The notes under the pieces are model-generated. The model did no database searches. It was not told where the DNA came from and worked only from the letters and a program-made list of their open reading frames with translations. The translations under genes were made by a program, and so were the position numbers. A stretch of 64,000 bases of DNA from Adiantum capillus-veneris (Eukaryota > Streptophyta > Polypodiopsida > Polypodiales > Pteridaceae), in NCBI GenBank assembly GCA_014529385.2, contig CM043971.1:90389840-90453839 (forward strand). Reading direction: 5' to 3'. Below are positions 35,655 through 48,033 of this stretch, one piece after another. The stretch's first letter is position 1. The number at the start of each line of letters is the position of its first letter.

Positions 35655-35667
35655 CCCCCCCCCCCCC
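35591..35667. repeat. (TC)n followed by a run of C
   Basis: About 60 bases of TC repeat then about 15 C. Confidence 0.97.
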
Positions 35668-35827
35668 GACGGGTAGTTCAGACTTCTTTCTCTCCATTTC
35701 TTTGTCTTCAAAGGAAAGAGCAGCTTGAAACTCTCCTTTTCTCATCTGAAATTAATTTGAAGGTCACCATTAATTTAAAGCTCAAAAATAAATCTCCCTC
35801 ATTCCCTCCCTTATCGACAGGCTTGAT

Positions 35828-35947
<120 letters not shown>

Positions 35948-36524
35948 TGGATCGTTGGATGCATATGAGAATGCCAAATGGCTGGGGGGGTGTTGGAATC
36001 CTTACCCCTTTTATAATAGTATAGAAGATAGATAGACTACTAAAGCACACAACCTATCAGAACTAGGGCACACAACCTATCAAAACTCGGGCACAAAATG
36101 TGCAATTACACAGATGCCAAAAGTGGCATAAGACTTTTGGAGCATTTTGTTGAGGTGATAAAGGAAATGCTTATTTACATTTATGAAGATTATTAGGACA
36201 ACTAGCATAGGGCTTGAGACATTTAATTTTGCTAATTAAGGGCCGTTACATACAACCTATTCAATCTTAGGTAAATGAGCAATTGCATGGAGCCTAGTGG
36301 CGAAGGATTTTGCTAGTGCAAAAGCAACATCCAAGGAAGACCGAACCTCACTGTAGAAGCTCAAGTAAGAGTACTGTCTTGTTAAGCTCGAAAAAGGGCT
36401 ATAAGATATGCAAGTTGTCTGAAATTGCCACTCTTTTTGTGTCTATGCTCAGATGAACACGCAATCCATCTCAAATGAGCGGAGCATAGTTAGCAAGCGC
36501 AAAGTTTTGATTGAGTGGATAAGT

Positions 36525-36600
36525 CATAATAATCAATATCTGATTCTCCTAAATGATTTTCTCATATTAAACTGATCATTTAATGTGGGGAAGTGCAAGG
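36525..36600 (+). repeat. LTR fragment matching 40420-40482
   Basis: AAATGATTTTCTCATATTAA at 36553 and its surroundings match AAATGATTTTCTCATGTTAA at 40449 over about 70 bases in the same orientation. With the chromovirus integrase in front of the second copy, this looks like the remains of a 5' and 3' LTR pair. Confidence 0.55.
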
Positions 36601-37340
36601 GGAGAAAAAGCTAGAATATTGGTTAAGCTAGCAGACCGGCCACAGTAGGGATCCAAAGGAGGGAAAATAGGGATTGAAAGGGGGGGGGGCATCTGCAAAA
36701 GAGCCATGTGAAACAATGGGCTAAAAAGACCCTAAGGTTCAGCCCATTAAGACTTCCAAAATGCTAAGGTTCCAAAATTCAAAGGTTGTGCCCAAAGGGT
36801 TAAAGCTTAGGGGGAATTGGATGCTTTGTGTGCTCTCCAAAGTCAATGCACATCCCTACATGGGAGGGGGCGAGCCCTTCTTCTAGGGTATGAGAGAGAA
36901 AGCCACACACACACACAAGCCCCTTTACACAAAGGGAATTAGGGACACATGTCAGCTCCCTAGCCCAGATACCCACAAGGTGTGCCCAATTCCTATTGGA
37001 TGACCCTTGAAGTGGACCAATGAGAATTAAGCTAGAGTAAATCTAGTTTAATTAATTTAAAAACATTTAATAAAAGAAACCAATAAGAATTAAGTCTCCT
37101 AGAAGACTATTGGGCAGTCTCCCAAAGGGTCCAATGAGCATTCAGGAGCCCCATGGCTTGCCTGATTCCTATTGGCCAGGAGGCAAAGGGGTCCAATGAG
37201 AGTTTAGTTTAATTATTTGGACATTTTTTGGTCAAATGGTCATCAATTTTATATTCGTAGACCAACTTTGCAAATTTGGTCACAATTTTCAATCCAGTGA
37301 TCCAAATCTTACCAAATTTGGTTTGTGGGCTTATTACAAC
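36601..37340. other. Non-coding, probable LTR/UTR material
   Basis: Contains related segments such as CCAATGAGAATTAAG and CCAATAAGAATTAAG and a G run at 36679. No gene recognised. Confidence 0.4.
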
Positions 37341-38390
37341 ATGATAAAACTAGTGATATGCTGACTTGGTCAAAAAAGTTGAAAATGAGATAGATGTAAA
37401 TAATCATGATTATTTACAAAATTGGGAACGTTTTGCATCTTTTTTTAATCAATTGAGCATGTACACATGTTTATCACATCAATATAAGCCTATGAATCAA
37501 ATTTCAACAAGTTTGGATAAATTTTTTCCCAATCTACATTCAAGATTTAGAAAGTTAGTACAAACTTTAGTTTTTACCCAGTTTTTTGCCAGATTGGTGA
37601 TCCAAATCTTTTGTGCCTTTACAAAACTTGTTTGTACACATGCAATGAGTCGATGGTATGAAGCTTGGTAAATTTGAGCTAAAAGTCAATAATCGTGATT
37701 ATTAACTTTAAGCTTAAAATGAACCAATTTTTGCAATTTTTCAATGGTGGACAATCTTTTTATGAGCTATTTTAGGCCTATGAATCAAGTCAAAACTTAA
37801 TTTGGCCTAGAATGTGAAGAAAAAGTAAATAACTTGAGTTTTGGGCAACTCTTGAAATGTTTACCTCGAAGTGTCCTTGAGCTTACCAACTGGTTCATGC
37901 AACTTTTAAGCTTACTCTCCAGTCAGGTTGAGTGGTTTGGAGTCTTTTTTTGCTATTTTTAGCCGTAGACCTGAAATTCTGCAACTTCCAATAACAACTC
38001 ACAATGATTCTTTCAGAGAGAGAAATGTTCTGAAATCCACCTCGGATCCTACTTACCCTACTCCTAGATTCTCATGCAATGGGGTTGTGGAAAGTGTCCA
38101 CAAATACTCGTTTTCTTGTCTTTTATGGTTTTCTGAGCATTGATCTTAAGACTTGTCTCGTCTACCACTCATCCTCAAAATCCTAATCTATTTCTACAAT
38201 CTTACAATCATAAAGGCACTCAGCAAGTACGACTACTTCCAAGCTACCTCTACACAGCAAAAGACGACAATCTTAGGCTATGCGGTTTCTAAAAGAAAGT
38301 TTTGAACTCTAGGCGATCCTAGAGGAAGTTAAAGAATAACTTCACAAAACTCTCGTTTTTTTTCCTAGTTTAGGTCTCTTTGATCCCTAG
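37340..38390. other. Retroelement leader-like region with two large palindromes
   Basis: Holds the AT-rich palindromes at 37396-37417 and 37685-37706. On the - strand TGGCGCTACTGCTAGGGA (rc of 38382-38399) looks like the PBS of a reverse-strand gypsy element, so at least the right part is leader of that element. Frames here do not resemble known domains. Confidence 0.5.
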
Positions 38391-38403
38391 CAGTAGCGCC
38401 AAA

Positions 38404-39328
38404 TGTGGGATGCATGTCTAACCTCACCATCCTATCTTATTGCAGTATTAGCGAGAACCACAATCAAATTGTCCATGGGCTGAAGTTGACTCGACTAGTG
38501 CATAGAGGCTACAAGAGGTTGTCAATATCTCGGAAAACAACTAACAACTCGCCTCTAACTCAAGCTACAGTTAAGTGACTGAACTCACCAAAAGCCAATC
38601 GCTCATCGACAAACAAATCACATCCGTTACAGCATCAGATGACATCCAAACATAACGAAACTTCTAGGACATGACTATAAGACCTGAGCACACATGATTA
38701 TGGTCTCAAACCTCACTTTATGTCAAGTGCCAAAATTGCAATTATTAACAACAATGGATTTTTGACCTAGTCATTTTCAACCTAGAATGCATCTAAATGC
38801 TTAGCAATGATGCCCCAATACCCCGCCTATGCTTAGTTCTCAATTTGAAAGTGTAAATTCCTAGTTATGATGAAATTAGGCCGTAGGTCGGCGATGCAAA
38901 AAACTATGAATTATTGTGATGCGTTTACGTCAATGCATAGAGGACTTACCTGCGGTTACAATGCAACAAACGTGCCTACAATGTGACAACCGAGGAGCGA
39001 GTAGGAAGCGCAAGAAGGAGAGGAGTGAGCGCGTTAGCTCATGCTGTGTATTTCATTATCCAAAACTTTACAATAACTTACAAAAATTCACTTTTATACC
39101 TTAGCCAAGGTTTTTGGTGGTCAAAACTAATAATCTGGGAGTTCTACCAAAGATGGGTAATGACAGGTTGATACAATCTGAAAGCTTGTAGCCCCGACTC
39201 ATTAATTACAGAGTTTATCCAAGAAAATAGGAGTTACAATATTCTCAATTTATCAAAATAATAAGTGTTTTACAATAAGAACTTCGAAAAATGGTATCCG
39301 TGTTAGCTTGCTGCTAACATGTCACAGA
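38404..39328 (-). mobile_element. Gypsy LTR, reverse strand, ~925 bp
   Basis: On the - strand it would begin TGTGACATGTTAGC (39328) and end GCATCCCACA (38404), TGTG/CACA ends, followed by TT and TGGCGCTACTGCTAGGGA, a tRNA-Asp-like gypsy PBS. It sits inside the integrase of a + strand chromovirus: coding similarity resumes directly to its right. Boundaries are inferred from end symmetry and the PBS. Confidence 0.6.
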
Positions 39329-39334
39329 AGTAGA

Positions 39335-40065
39335 TCAAAAGTCCCAATGTAAGAAGAACTTACTCTTAGTGGAGTATGCTTACAATAACACTGTATATAC
39401 TTCCACGGGAAAAGCATCTTTTCATGTAATAGAGGAAAGATAAAAAATTCCTTTGCTACTCAAGGTACATGGGAAGATCTTCGTTGCAGATGAATATACC
39501 TGAGACATGCAAGAATATTTTCAAAAGATTAAGGATGCTATATCCATCTCTCAGCAAAGGTAAAAGGCTGCTTCTAATAAGCACATAAGAGCCCTAGCCT
39601 TTAAACAAAATAATTGGGTCTTGCTAAAGTTTCCCAAGGCTCACTAAGGCACACAACGAGCAAGAGTCCTACAAGACACCAAAAGTACTATGCTAAGTTA
39701 GCAAAAAGGTACTATGGTCCCTTCCAAATTCTTAGAACAATCAATGAGATGCCTATCAATTCAAGTTGCCCAGCCACTGGCTCATACACAATGATTTCCA
39801 TGTGAGCATACTAAAGCCTTACAAAGGAAAACCACCTCAAGAACCAATTATTGAAGACCCACCGGAGATCGAGGACCAAGAAGAGTTGTTGCAGTCCGAG
39901 TCCATTCTCCAACACAAAGACAAGGTATTACGAGGCAGTAAGACTATCCGACGATATATTATCAAGTTTAAAAATTATCCTTTTGAAGATGCTAGATGGA
40001 TGCAAGGCATACAATTAAAGGATAACCTAAACCTTGTCAATGCTTACAATGATTCCCTAGAGTAA
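39335..40065 (+). pseudogene. Chromovirus (Ty3/gypsy) integrase C-terminus and chromodomain
   Basis: After VEYAYNNTVYTSTGKASFHV and ALAFKQNNWVLLKF the frame reads KLAKRYYGPFQILRTIN (39614-39805), the GPF/Y end of gypsy integrase. In a shifted frame NDFHVSILKPYKGKPP and a chromodomain follow: ESILQHKDKVLRGSKTIRRY, IIKFKNYPFEDARW. The chromodomain targets insertion to heterochromatin. Stop codons and a frameshift near 39765 show decay. The rest of pol is missing; an LTR interrupts it on the left. Confidence 0.85.
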
Positions 40066-40419
40066 GCAAACATAAGTATGTATAGATAGACAAAGTTTTT
40101 GTCTTATAAGACTCTCTTTTTCTTTATTGTGCATAGATTTTAATCAGTATGCATGCTTAGGATCATGTTTGTGGAGACGAAGTCCCTTGAACACCAAGTA
40201 GAGCTTGTCACTCTACTATGGAAGATTGATACAGACTAATGTGCAGACATGCTTGCCGCAACTAACTCTCCCAAGCACCAAAAGGACTAGTCATCCATTC
40301 TGGGACAATGTCATAGGGTAAAATAGGGGTCCTCTACCCACTAGCAAGCGGACTAATGACTAGGCTTTATCTTCTCTACATCATGGTCGAGGACGACTAT
40401 GCTTTCAAGAGAGAGGTAA

Positions 40420-40482
40420 TGTCACAAAAACTAATATCTAATACTCCCAAATGATTTTCTCATGTTAAAATGATCATTTAAT
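40420..40482 (+). mobile_element. Start of chromovirus 3' LTR
   Basis: Follows a purine-rich stretch (CAAGAGAGAGGTAA, 40407-40420) and starts TGTCACAAAAAC; it matches 36525-36600. It breaks off after about 60 bases, where an unrelated gag begins. Confidence 0.5.
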
Positions 40483-40785
40483 ATGAGAAAGTACCAAGAG
40501 GCTACGGACAAAGTCTTGGCCTTTATCCAACAATTCGATGCGGCGGTTGGAGATGAGGGCTTCACGGAGTCCTCTAAGCTACGCCATGTAACTATGCACT
40601 TTCAAAAGTCTGCCAGACAATGGTGGTCTAGCCTACGAGCCAACGGTGAAGCTCCACGAACATGGAAATCTTTAAGAGCTTCCATTATGAAGCAGTTTTT
40701 GGCCACCGATGCCAAAGACAAAGTACTCACCGAATGGCGAAGCTTGAAGCTCTCTCCCTACGAATCCATTCACAAAGACCTGTAG
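40483..40785 (+). pseudogene. Gypsy gag fragment
   Basis: KVLAFIQQFDAAVGDEGF, HVTMHFQKSARQWWSSL, RTWKSLRASIMKQFLATDAK and EWRSLKLSPYESI match the capsid helices of Ty3/gypsy gag. The frame ends at a TAG at 40783, and similarity is lost soon after. It joins the LTR fragment on its left without a gap, so this is a deletion or insertion scar. Confidence 0.75.
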
Positions 40786-40799
40786 GAGTGGAAAGACCA

Positions 40800-41700
40800 C
40801 AACTAGTATTGGGGCAACAACCACCCCTACTAGGAGTATGACCGATCGGCATAAGATACACACCAACAGTAAACGAACCAGAAGAGATAGCTTTGGTACC
40901 TATGCATGCATATTACGAAGATCTCAATGGATATGCTGAAAATCCTGTCTATTATCCACCGGAAGAACCTAAGATACAAGAACCTTGGAGCATGATTGGA
41001 AGTACAAGACCACCAACAGCTGCACAGGCTGCAAGAGAAGGAAGATATAGCTTGGATGAATGATGAAACTTGGCTAGGGACCTTAACTTGAGGTGCTGAA
41101 TAGATCTATGTCAAAGTTGGGACAAAAATTTGCAAAAATTTAGCCGGAGTAAATAATCGTGATTATTTACATCTGCTTCAAAACTTGAAAATTTTGCAAA
41201 TTTGAGTATACCACAAGGTCAAGCATATCAAGTAGACCCTGCAAATGAATTTTGGTGAAATTTGGATCACAAAAGTGAGACTTAAGCCAGATTCTTAAAA
41301 TCAGAGTCTGCGAACACAAAACACTTGATAAACTGGATCAAATTTTGTCCAAACTTGTTGAAACCAGGGACTTTAATAGGTTGTATACTTGCCAAACCAA
41401 GAAAAAAGTGTAAAAAACTAGCAAAAGTAAATAATCGTAATTATATACTACTACTACCCATGGACATCAGATTTGACTTTTGAACTTGTAAACTATTAGA
41501 CCAGCATAATACAAAGCCACCGGGAAATTTTGGGCTCAATCGGATCCAAATTGGTACATGTTCACTCAGTTTCCACATTGCAGATTAATCCTTTGATTTT
41601 TTTGCTAAAGACGAATCTGAAAGTCAATTGTTGACTCCTATAGCTTGATTTGAAGTGATATACATAGACCAATCATGACAATTAGCAAAAAATCTACTAT
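40800..41700. other. Non-coding, with two AT-rich palindromes
   Basis: Palindromes at 41149-41170 and 41427-41448 (see findings). Otherwise nothing recognised; style is like 37.3-37.9 kb. Confidence 0.5.
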
Positions 41701-41721
41701 CTTTATAGAAGAATAGCTAAC

Positions 41722-43640
41722 TTGATCAAATTTGTACAAGAATCAGGTTGTAGACGAGGAATCGGCAATTTAGTAGAGGTTGCAATCAAGTCAAGTGAAA
41801 ATAGACGACAAGTCAATCCAAAGGTAATTTCTCTATCCAGGGCTTCACCAGTCTTTATGAACCTTAGATCTGTTTGTGTACTAGGAAATCAGGGCATACT
41901 CGGAGAAACCTCCAGTAGAGTATCCACCGAAGAAAGCGTGAATCAAGGCAATTCCTTGCACACAATCCTTGAAGAAGTCTCAGACACTTTTTCAGATTCA
42001 ACATCTGAAATGTCTTCTTACTCGACTCGCTCAAAAATCGGAACGATAATGTGCTATAAGAATATACTCTCTTTTTATAAGACTAACCTCCATGGAGCTC
42101 AGGTTTACCTGGACCCTAACGAGGAGTATGCTATTCGCATTGATGACCATGGTATTGAGTTTGAAGAAGAGATTAGGGCAAACAAACAAGAAAAAATATA
42201 CATGGACATAAATGGAACTCAATATGTACAAGTTGAAAACCCTGATGTAATAGACAAATGGGAATTAGAAGTAAACACCATAATCCCAGATATGTCAGCA
42301 AAGATGGACCACCAACTTTAGAATTTGAGGGATACGATCAAGTAGGTTTGAAGCCTTTCAAACGGTTTATTACGGATAATCCTAGGATCGGAGTCTATTG
42401 CTGGGAGGATAGAAACATAAAAGATCTTTTGTGGACTTTGCATGCTAAATCAAGACAACTAACAGCCATGAAGATCATCTATATCTTCAAGATCAAAGAT
42501 AAGGAATCAGCAGACCTACCAACCTACTTGTTTAGGGATTGTTATAACAACAACTTTGTTATGATGACTCATGAGGAGGTAGAACAAACCAAATACCAAG
42601 GGTAATCCATAAGGGATTGGATATTGGGACAAGGACCATAAACAATTCCAAGAGATGAACACCGTGAGAGATCATCTGAGAGTAATGTTAAGAAACCAAA
42701 AACCACCTCATCACGAAGAAAATCGGGTGACACTAAGGCCAGTCCAGGGCTACATGAGTCACTTTTTTCAACAGACTAGTTTGAAGGACTCATAACAGGA
42801 CCAACTACTAGGAGACCGGGAGTTGACCCAACCAGACGCGTCAGACCAGTTGATTAGGGGATCCATACGACCACTTAGCAAGCTTTAAGCAAGTGATAAG
42901 AGAAAAACGTATATTTGATTTCCATACCAATTCAAGGGGTTTGGAATGACATTAGAGGGAAAAGCATTGACATGGTTCCAAAACATTCCACCAAGGTCAA
43001 TCATGGACTTGAACACATTAGCTCAAGGATTTGTAGCTTCTTGTTCCAAAACAGGGATCAAAAATAATACGGTAGCTCAAAAATCTACAGCTTTAAGCAG
43101 AAACATGGTGAGTATGTTAGGGATTGTGCAACTCGAATGAAACAGTACATTGCCAAATGCCTAGGGCTAGAGATACCTGCAGAAGAACGACTTATATCTT
43201 TGTTTCTAGAGGGACTGCTAAACAAAGAACTTCATGCTATACTCTATAGTAAAAAGCATACAACCCTAAAGAGTGTGTGTCAGATGCTATTGACTTAGGA
43301 GACAAATGTGATATTTTTAACAAAGAAGATGTCCCTAAGGATAACTAAAGCGAGAAAACAACGTCCACTAAACCAGCACAAGTGGGAACGGCTGCTGCAG
43401 CACCACTTTCAGCCATAGAAGATATGCTCAAAAGGATGAACGACATGATGAACAACATGCAAAAAGCACCTATGAGGGGAACAGGACAAGGGATACCTCA
43501 ACAGGGACAACCAATTAGGACACAAAAATGGTGTGCAATTGAGGGTAGATGGACCAACCATGAGACCCATGAGTGCTACTTCCGACCAAAGTATGATCGG
43601 AATGTTCAGTACGTGCCTATGAGGCCACAAGGACAACCCA
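41722..43640 (+). pseudogene. Gypsy gag region, fragmented
   Basis: From left to right: an acidic N-terminal part (41722-42321), YDQVGLKPFKRFITDNPR and LPTYLFRDCYNNNFVM (42258-42605), a capsid block LEGKALTWFQNIPPRSIMDL and FVASC (42946-43140), and a nucleocapsid-like block with KWCAIEGRWTNHETHECYF (43529-43590), a Cys/His knuckle variant. Several stops and frame shifts (42319, 42603, 43138) separate them. The series ends at 43640 where an LTR begins, which suggests a later insertion into it. Confidence 0.65.
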
Positions 43641-43642
43641 TG

Positions 43643-44244
43643 TGTTAACCCTCACGGATCACGGACACCCTATCACCTACAACGGACGTTGTAACCTACG
43701 GCGGACATTGTATTATTTATTTGGTAGAGTCAGGTACCGGGCTTGTTGGTCCAATAGGAAAAGTAAGAGTGATCGCCGATGAGAGGCGCACTCTAACTAG
43801 AACATTCAAGGGATTAGTTGGTTAAGCATGGGCGCCCAAGTGTGAATGGGGTGAGCTCATATAAAAGTCAACTAAACCTAAAATTCACTCATTCTCTCAT
43901 TTGTGCAATAGAAGAGTGCTCTTGCTCCATCTCCATCTCCATCTTCTTCATCTCTTTGTGTGTGTGAGAGAGAGAGAGTGAGAGAGGGAGAGAGAGAGAG
44001 AGTGTGTGGGCAATCGAGAATTACGAAGGAACGACGGCGGTGAAGCGGTTGAGCACGGCGTAGCGGCGTCTCCTTCTTCTTCGCGGCGAGGAATCCTCCA
44101 CGAAGCAAGCGTAGAGCGGTGAGTGACACACCATCGCCTTCTTTGAGCTTACTAGTTTAGCCTTGTTGTGTGCTTGGAGCCATTTGTGGCTTGCACACGG
44201 TGTATCGGCCAGTTCCTTGCATTGACACGTGCGACACACGCGCA
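43643..44244 (+). mobile_element. 5' LTR of a gypsy element, ~602 bp
   Basis: Starts TGTTAACCCTCACGG, ends CACACGCGCA, then TATTTT and a PBS (44251-44268, TGGCACCGCTGCCGGGGA), a one-or-two-base variant of the tRNA-Asp type used by Tat/Athila-like elements. A TATA box and AG-rich tracts lie within. The matching 3' LTR was not seen in the window. Confidence 0.75.
43860..43867 (+). promoter_or_regulatory. TATA box of the gypsy LTR
   Basis: TATAAAAG within the LTR, about 380 bases before its end; transcription would be expected to start about 30 bases downstream, giving R/U5 of roughly 350 bases. Confidence 0.55.
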
Positions 44245-44250
44245 TATTTT

Positions 44251-44268
44251 TGGCACCGCTGCCGGGGA
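44251..44268 (+). other. Primer-binding site (tRNA-Asp-like)
   Basis: TGGCACCGCTGCCGGGGA, seven bases after the LTR end. Confidence 0.75.
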
Positions 44269-45050
44269 ATTCCATACATTAAGCTCGAGTAGCACTTTGT
44301 GCTTCTCCGTGGTGCAATTTCTATTGTAGGAAAGGTAAGGAAGGAGGGTGTGTGTGTTGAGAAGAGGGATTTGGTGTTATACTGTGTGTTTTTTTTGTTA
44401 ATGGAGTTTTCAAAGGTACTGTGTTTATTATTTGTGTATGAAGGTTGTTAGTTTTCTTTGTTAATAGAGTTTTCAAAGGTACTGTGTTTATTCTCTGTGT
44501 ATTAAGGTAGTTAGTTTTCTGTGTATAGTAAGTAGGAAGTAGATTAGTGAGAGCTAATAGAGTGTGTTAGTGTGTAAGAGTAGGTGTATTAGTTAGAAGT
44601 ATGTAGATAGAGTGTGTGTGTGTGCTCTCGTGCAGGCCGCGGCGACCTTATCCTTTTTTTTCTAATTTAAAAATTTGAAAAAAAAAATTAAACAAAAATT
44701 TTAAAGGTAGGACCGGGATCGAGAATATCTCCCAGACCCAAGCCCAAGGTCACGCTCAAGCCTAGGCCTCAGTCGCCTTTAAAAAAAACAAATTTAGCTT
44801 CACACGTAGCTAAAAATTGATTTTTTGAGGACCAACGGAATGTCAGATGCTCGAAAATTGTGTTGTAAAGCACACAGCGACCCTCTAAGTGATACGCTTA
44901 TTTTGAGCTATCACACACTATAATTAAAAAAAATCAAACATTAAAAAAAAAAAAAAAACGTAAAAAACACGAGTGAAAACGGACGCTTAAAAAAGGCAAG
45001 CGGTTAACCTTCAAGGTTATTCGCCGACGTTTGTAGGGTGCCAGAAGCAC
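44269..45050 (+). other. Gypsy leader, non-coding
   Basis: Untranslated leader between PBS and gag. A near-duplicated segment TTCAAAGGTACTGTGTTTAT occurs at 44409 and 44471, and there are long A runs near 44680 and 44940. Confidence 0.6.
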
Positions 45051-46230
45051 ATGCATCTGCGCTCTGGTCGTGTGATAGAGACGGAGAAACTAGAGAGAAT
45101 TTTGACTTACGCGAGTTCTCAATATCCACCTACTTTAGGTTATGGACCCTCGACGGGGATCCAAGGTAGTACAAACCAAGACCCGAACATAGCGGCTAGT
45201 GACTCTTCCTCTGACTACGACATCATGGAGGGTTTCCCAATGCATAATCCCAATAGCTCGAGCCAAGACATGCATGCCATGGGCCCTCGGTCCGGGACGA
45301 GTGTGCTTAGCCGCCTGAAGGAAACCTTTAGTAGAGCCACTCGCTCTGAACATGGAGCTAATGATGTAAATGAGGGGGTATTACCGAATGAGAATGTGCA
45401 CGTGAATACTTTATTCACTGCACCTCCTGACTCTTCAGAGTTATTTCCCTCCGAGGTCATATTACCGGATGGTAGAAGCCTTTCCGAAGTGCAAGAGGTT
45501 GAGCGATATATCCTTGCAGCGAGGGAAAAGAAAGTCGAGAGCTTACGCAAGGCGGAGCAATGAAGAGAGTTAAAAGCAAAAGCTCCTATGTCAATATCCT
45601 TGCTAAGAGAGCAATCAAGTGCTCCTGATTTAGCAACCGCTAAGGGCCAACCCCTAGAAAGAAACATTGCATCTAGCTCAAAGGACACCCCTAGCACCTC
45701 AATCCTAGATGGAGTGTTCTTAAATGAGAACTGGGAGTACGAATTACAAACAGAGACTCTGACCGACCTATACACAGGTCACACCTATCACGTGGGTTGG
45801 TTAGATGTCCTACAATCCACAAATGGGTGCTACAGGTGTGGAGGATCAACACCAAAGAGTTTGTGAGGTCATCCATAGGGTCATTGAGTTAGAGAGACTG
45901 AACAAGGGGATCAACATGCCTTCAACGGGTCTCATGAGATTCTTGGATACAGGGAAGGCTAAACAACCGACCTTATCGCAAATGGAGACTCCCTCGGTAA
46001 GTCCGATGGATCCCCCATATGTTGTTTCTCCAGGGTTCTCAGTGCAATCTAAGCCCACAAGTGATAGCTTTACCTTTCCAAGTCTAGCTCATCTTTCCCT
46101 TGATGACACCACGGCTACCATCCCTACCCCAATGATGGGCATTCCGAGAAACACGTCATGGACCTCATTTGTTAGTAAAGCACCACTTGGAAGAGGAATC
46201 CACCAACGGCTGTGCCCTCACATATGTTAG
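45051..46230 (+). pseudogene. Gypsy gag-like polyprotein start
   Basis: MHLRSGRVI at 45051 resembles the conserved opening of some plant gypsy gag-pol proteins. A Ser-rich, charged stretch follows (to 45563, TGA), then DGVFLNENWEYELQTETL and a segment with a single CYRCGG knuckle-like pair at about 45833, with frame changes near 45565 and 45800. No capsid fold recognised, so it may be a non-autonomous element. Confidence 0.55.
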
Positions 46231-46464
46231 GGGGAAAAAAGCGTTGGCTAAGGAAACCATAATCTGAATGATGAAGTTATAAGGCCTAAATAAGAAATTT
46301 TTTTAGGTCGTTTGAATACATTGTCCCATTTCCACTGCGAGACAGGACTAGGTCTGCTTCTAGGGCTATAAACCTAAACCATTGTCAATGGTAAGGGTGA
46401 ATTCCCTGGAACTTTTCTTGTTTAAAGACTTTGACCTTAGTAGGCCTATAGACCTGTCAAAGGT

Positions 46465-46698
46465 TCCATCCCGCTTTTGGTGTCGGCGGGTGTGGAGACC
46501 TTACACAGCTTGAATGTGATAGTACATGGATGTTCATTCCCTCATCAATTTGTATGCATACCAGATGAACATATGAATGAAACAATGATTCTTGGAATCT
46601 CATGGATGCAGACATACAAGGCAGTACCAGATTGGGACACCAATCAACTCAAGCTATCACTTAAAGGAGGACAACTCTTTGATCTCGGGGGCTACTAA
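46465..46698 (+). pseudogene. Retropepsin-like fragment
   Basis: ETLHSLNVIVHGCSFPHQF, then NETMILGISWMQTYKAVPDW: the second half of a gypsy aspartic protease (ILG..W motif). The catalytic Asp part is not visible. No RT follows. Confidence 0.65.
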
Positions 46699-46699
46699 A

Positions 46700-47072
46700 G
46701 TGCAAAATTGAAGATTTGAAGAGTACCAGTTATTTGTTGTAGCAGGTTTCACGGTACAAGGTTTTGGATTCTAGATTATGCTAAGTCCGCAAAGTTTTTG
46801 GTTATGTGGTCAATAAGCTTACATGGCTGGCTGGCTTCCAGCTTACTTCTTTGGACAATTGATGAAGTATCTTCACATCATTTGAGTTGGTTCTGTTACC
46901 AGAACTTGAGGTAAAGGACTTCACGGTCATTCCATGTGCAGACAGAGTAAGCCTTGTTTCATTTTTCATATGTTTACCAATTACATGAGTCTGATGATGG
47001 CAAAGGTCTTAAGGTACCTATAGCAAATGCAGATTGAAGTGCAGTTGGCATAGACCGGAGGCTGTGCAGGTT
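46700..47072 (+). other. 3' untranslated part of a gypsy element
   Basis: No coding frame recognised; leads into a polypurine tract. Confidence 0.5.
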
Positions 47073-47085
47073 CAAAGGGGGTGGA
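47073..47085 (+). other. Polypurine tract
   Basis: CAAAGGGGGTGGA immediately before the TGTC of the LTR, as expected for plus-strand priming of a gypsy element. Confidence 0.75.
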
Positions 47086-48033
47086 TGTCATGTAGCTCCA
47101 CTTCCATGAAGGGAAAAAGAGCCAAGAAATGCAAGCTAAGCTTCTTTCGAGCCTACACATTTAGTGAGCAGGGCTTGTTAACAGGCCAAGTTTAATGATT
47201 AATGTATGCCAGCTATGGCTTAGAAGAGCCAGCAGATACTTTAATGATGCCAATAATGAGTATGCTTGAAGTGAGCATAGATTGGATATTATGATCTAAA
47301 ACTACAGTGCTTGAAGTGCTCTATCGGTCTGTCTTTACGGTTCGTCGATTGGAGCTATGGTGCAAAAGTTATGGCAGTTTGAAGTTTATGTCGATTGCAA
47401 TCTGTGGGCAACTGCAGGTGAGGGCTCAGAAATGAAATGAATGCATGGGCTTGAAGTGCTCACTTTGTGGAGTGCGTTGGTCTTTTCAGATCAGTGAAAG
47501 GAGTTTCGATCGCTAAGATACTGGTCATTAAAGATTCACCGGGGGCCGTACTGGTCTGGTCGACTCGATTGGTGTCTCAGCTGGGAGTTTTTGTCTTTCA
47601 TCTAGGTTTTGGAATGCAATGATTGTGTATTATGCCAAAAAGGGTTGCGGCTTAGAAGCACCGATTGTTTTAACCAAATGTGTGGGAAGGTCTTTCACCA
47701 AATGTAATCACTTATACTTGCATCATTGCCTTGGCCGATACTATATGCCAAATGTGATGCCCTTCAAATGGTGCCCAAGGGCCCATAATCTATGGCCGAC
47801 CACCAAGGGACTGGCCGCCCAAAATTTGGCAAGGCAACCCATTTAAGAAAATAAAGGGCTTAGGTGGGAAAAAGAAGAAAATAAAGGGCAAGGATGGCGT
47901 GGATAGGCAGCGAGGGAGGTGCAGGAAGGAAGAGATGCACTCTGCTGGCCGTATCCAGCATCGGATGAGCTCGCCACAGGGAGGAATGTTGCTCAAGAGC
48001 TCCTCGTACAGCAGTTCAGCACCAGTTGCGATA
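47086..48033 (+). mobile_element. Gypsy LTR, left member of an inverted pair
   Basis: 948 bases from TGTCATGTAGC to TTGCGATA (GATA for GACA). By eye about 90 percent identical, inverted, to 54023-54976. It has a polypurine tract directly on its left and TTTTTGGCAGAGG (PBS start) on its right, then joins the companion gene of the two-gene transposon. Confidence 0.8.
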
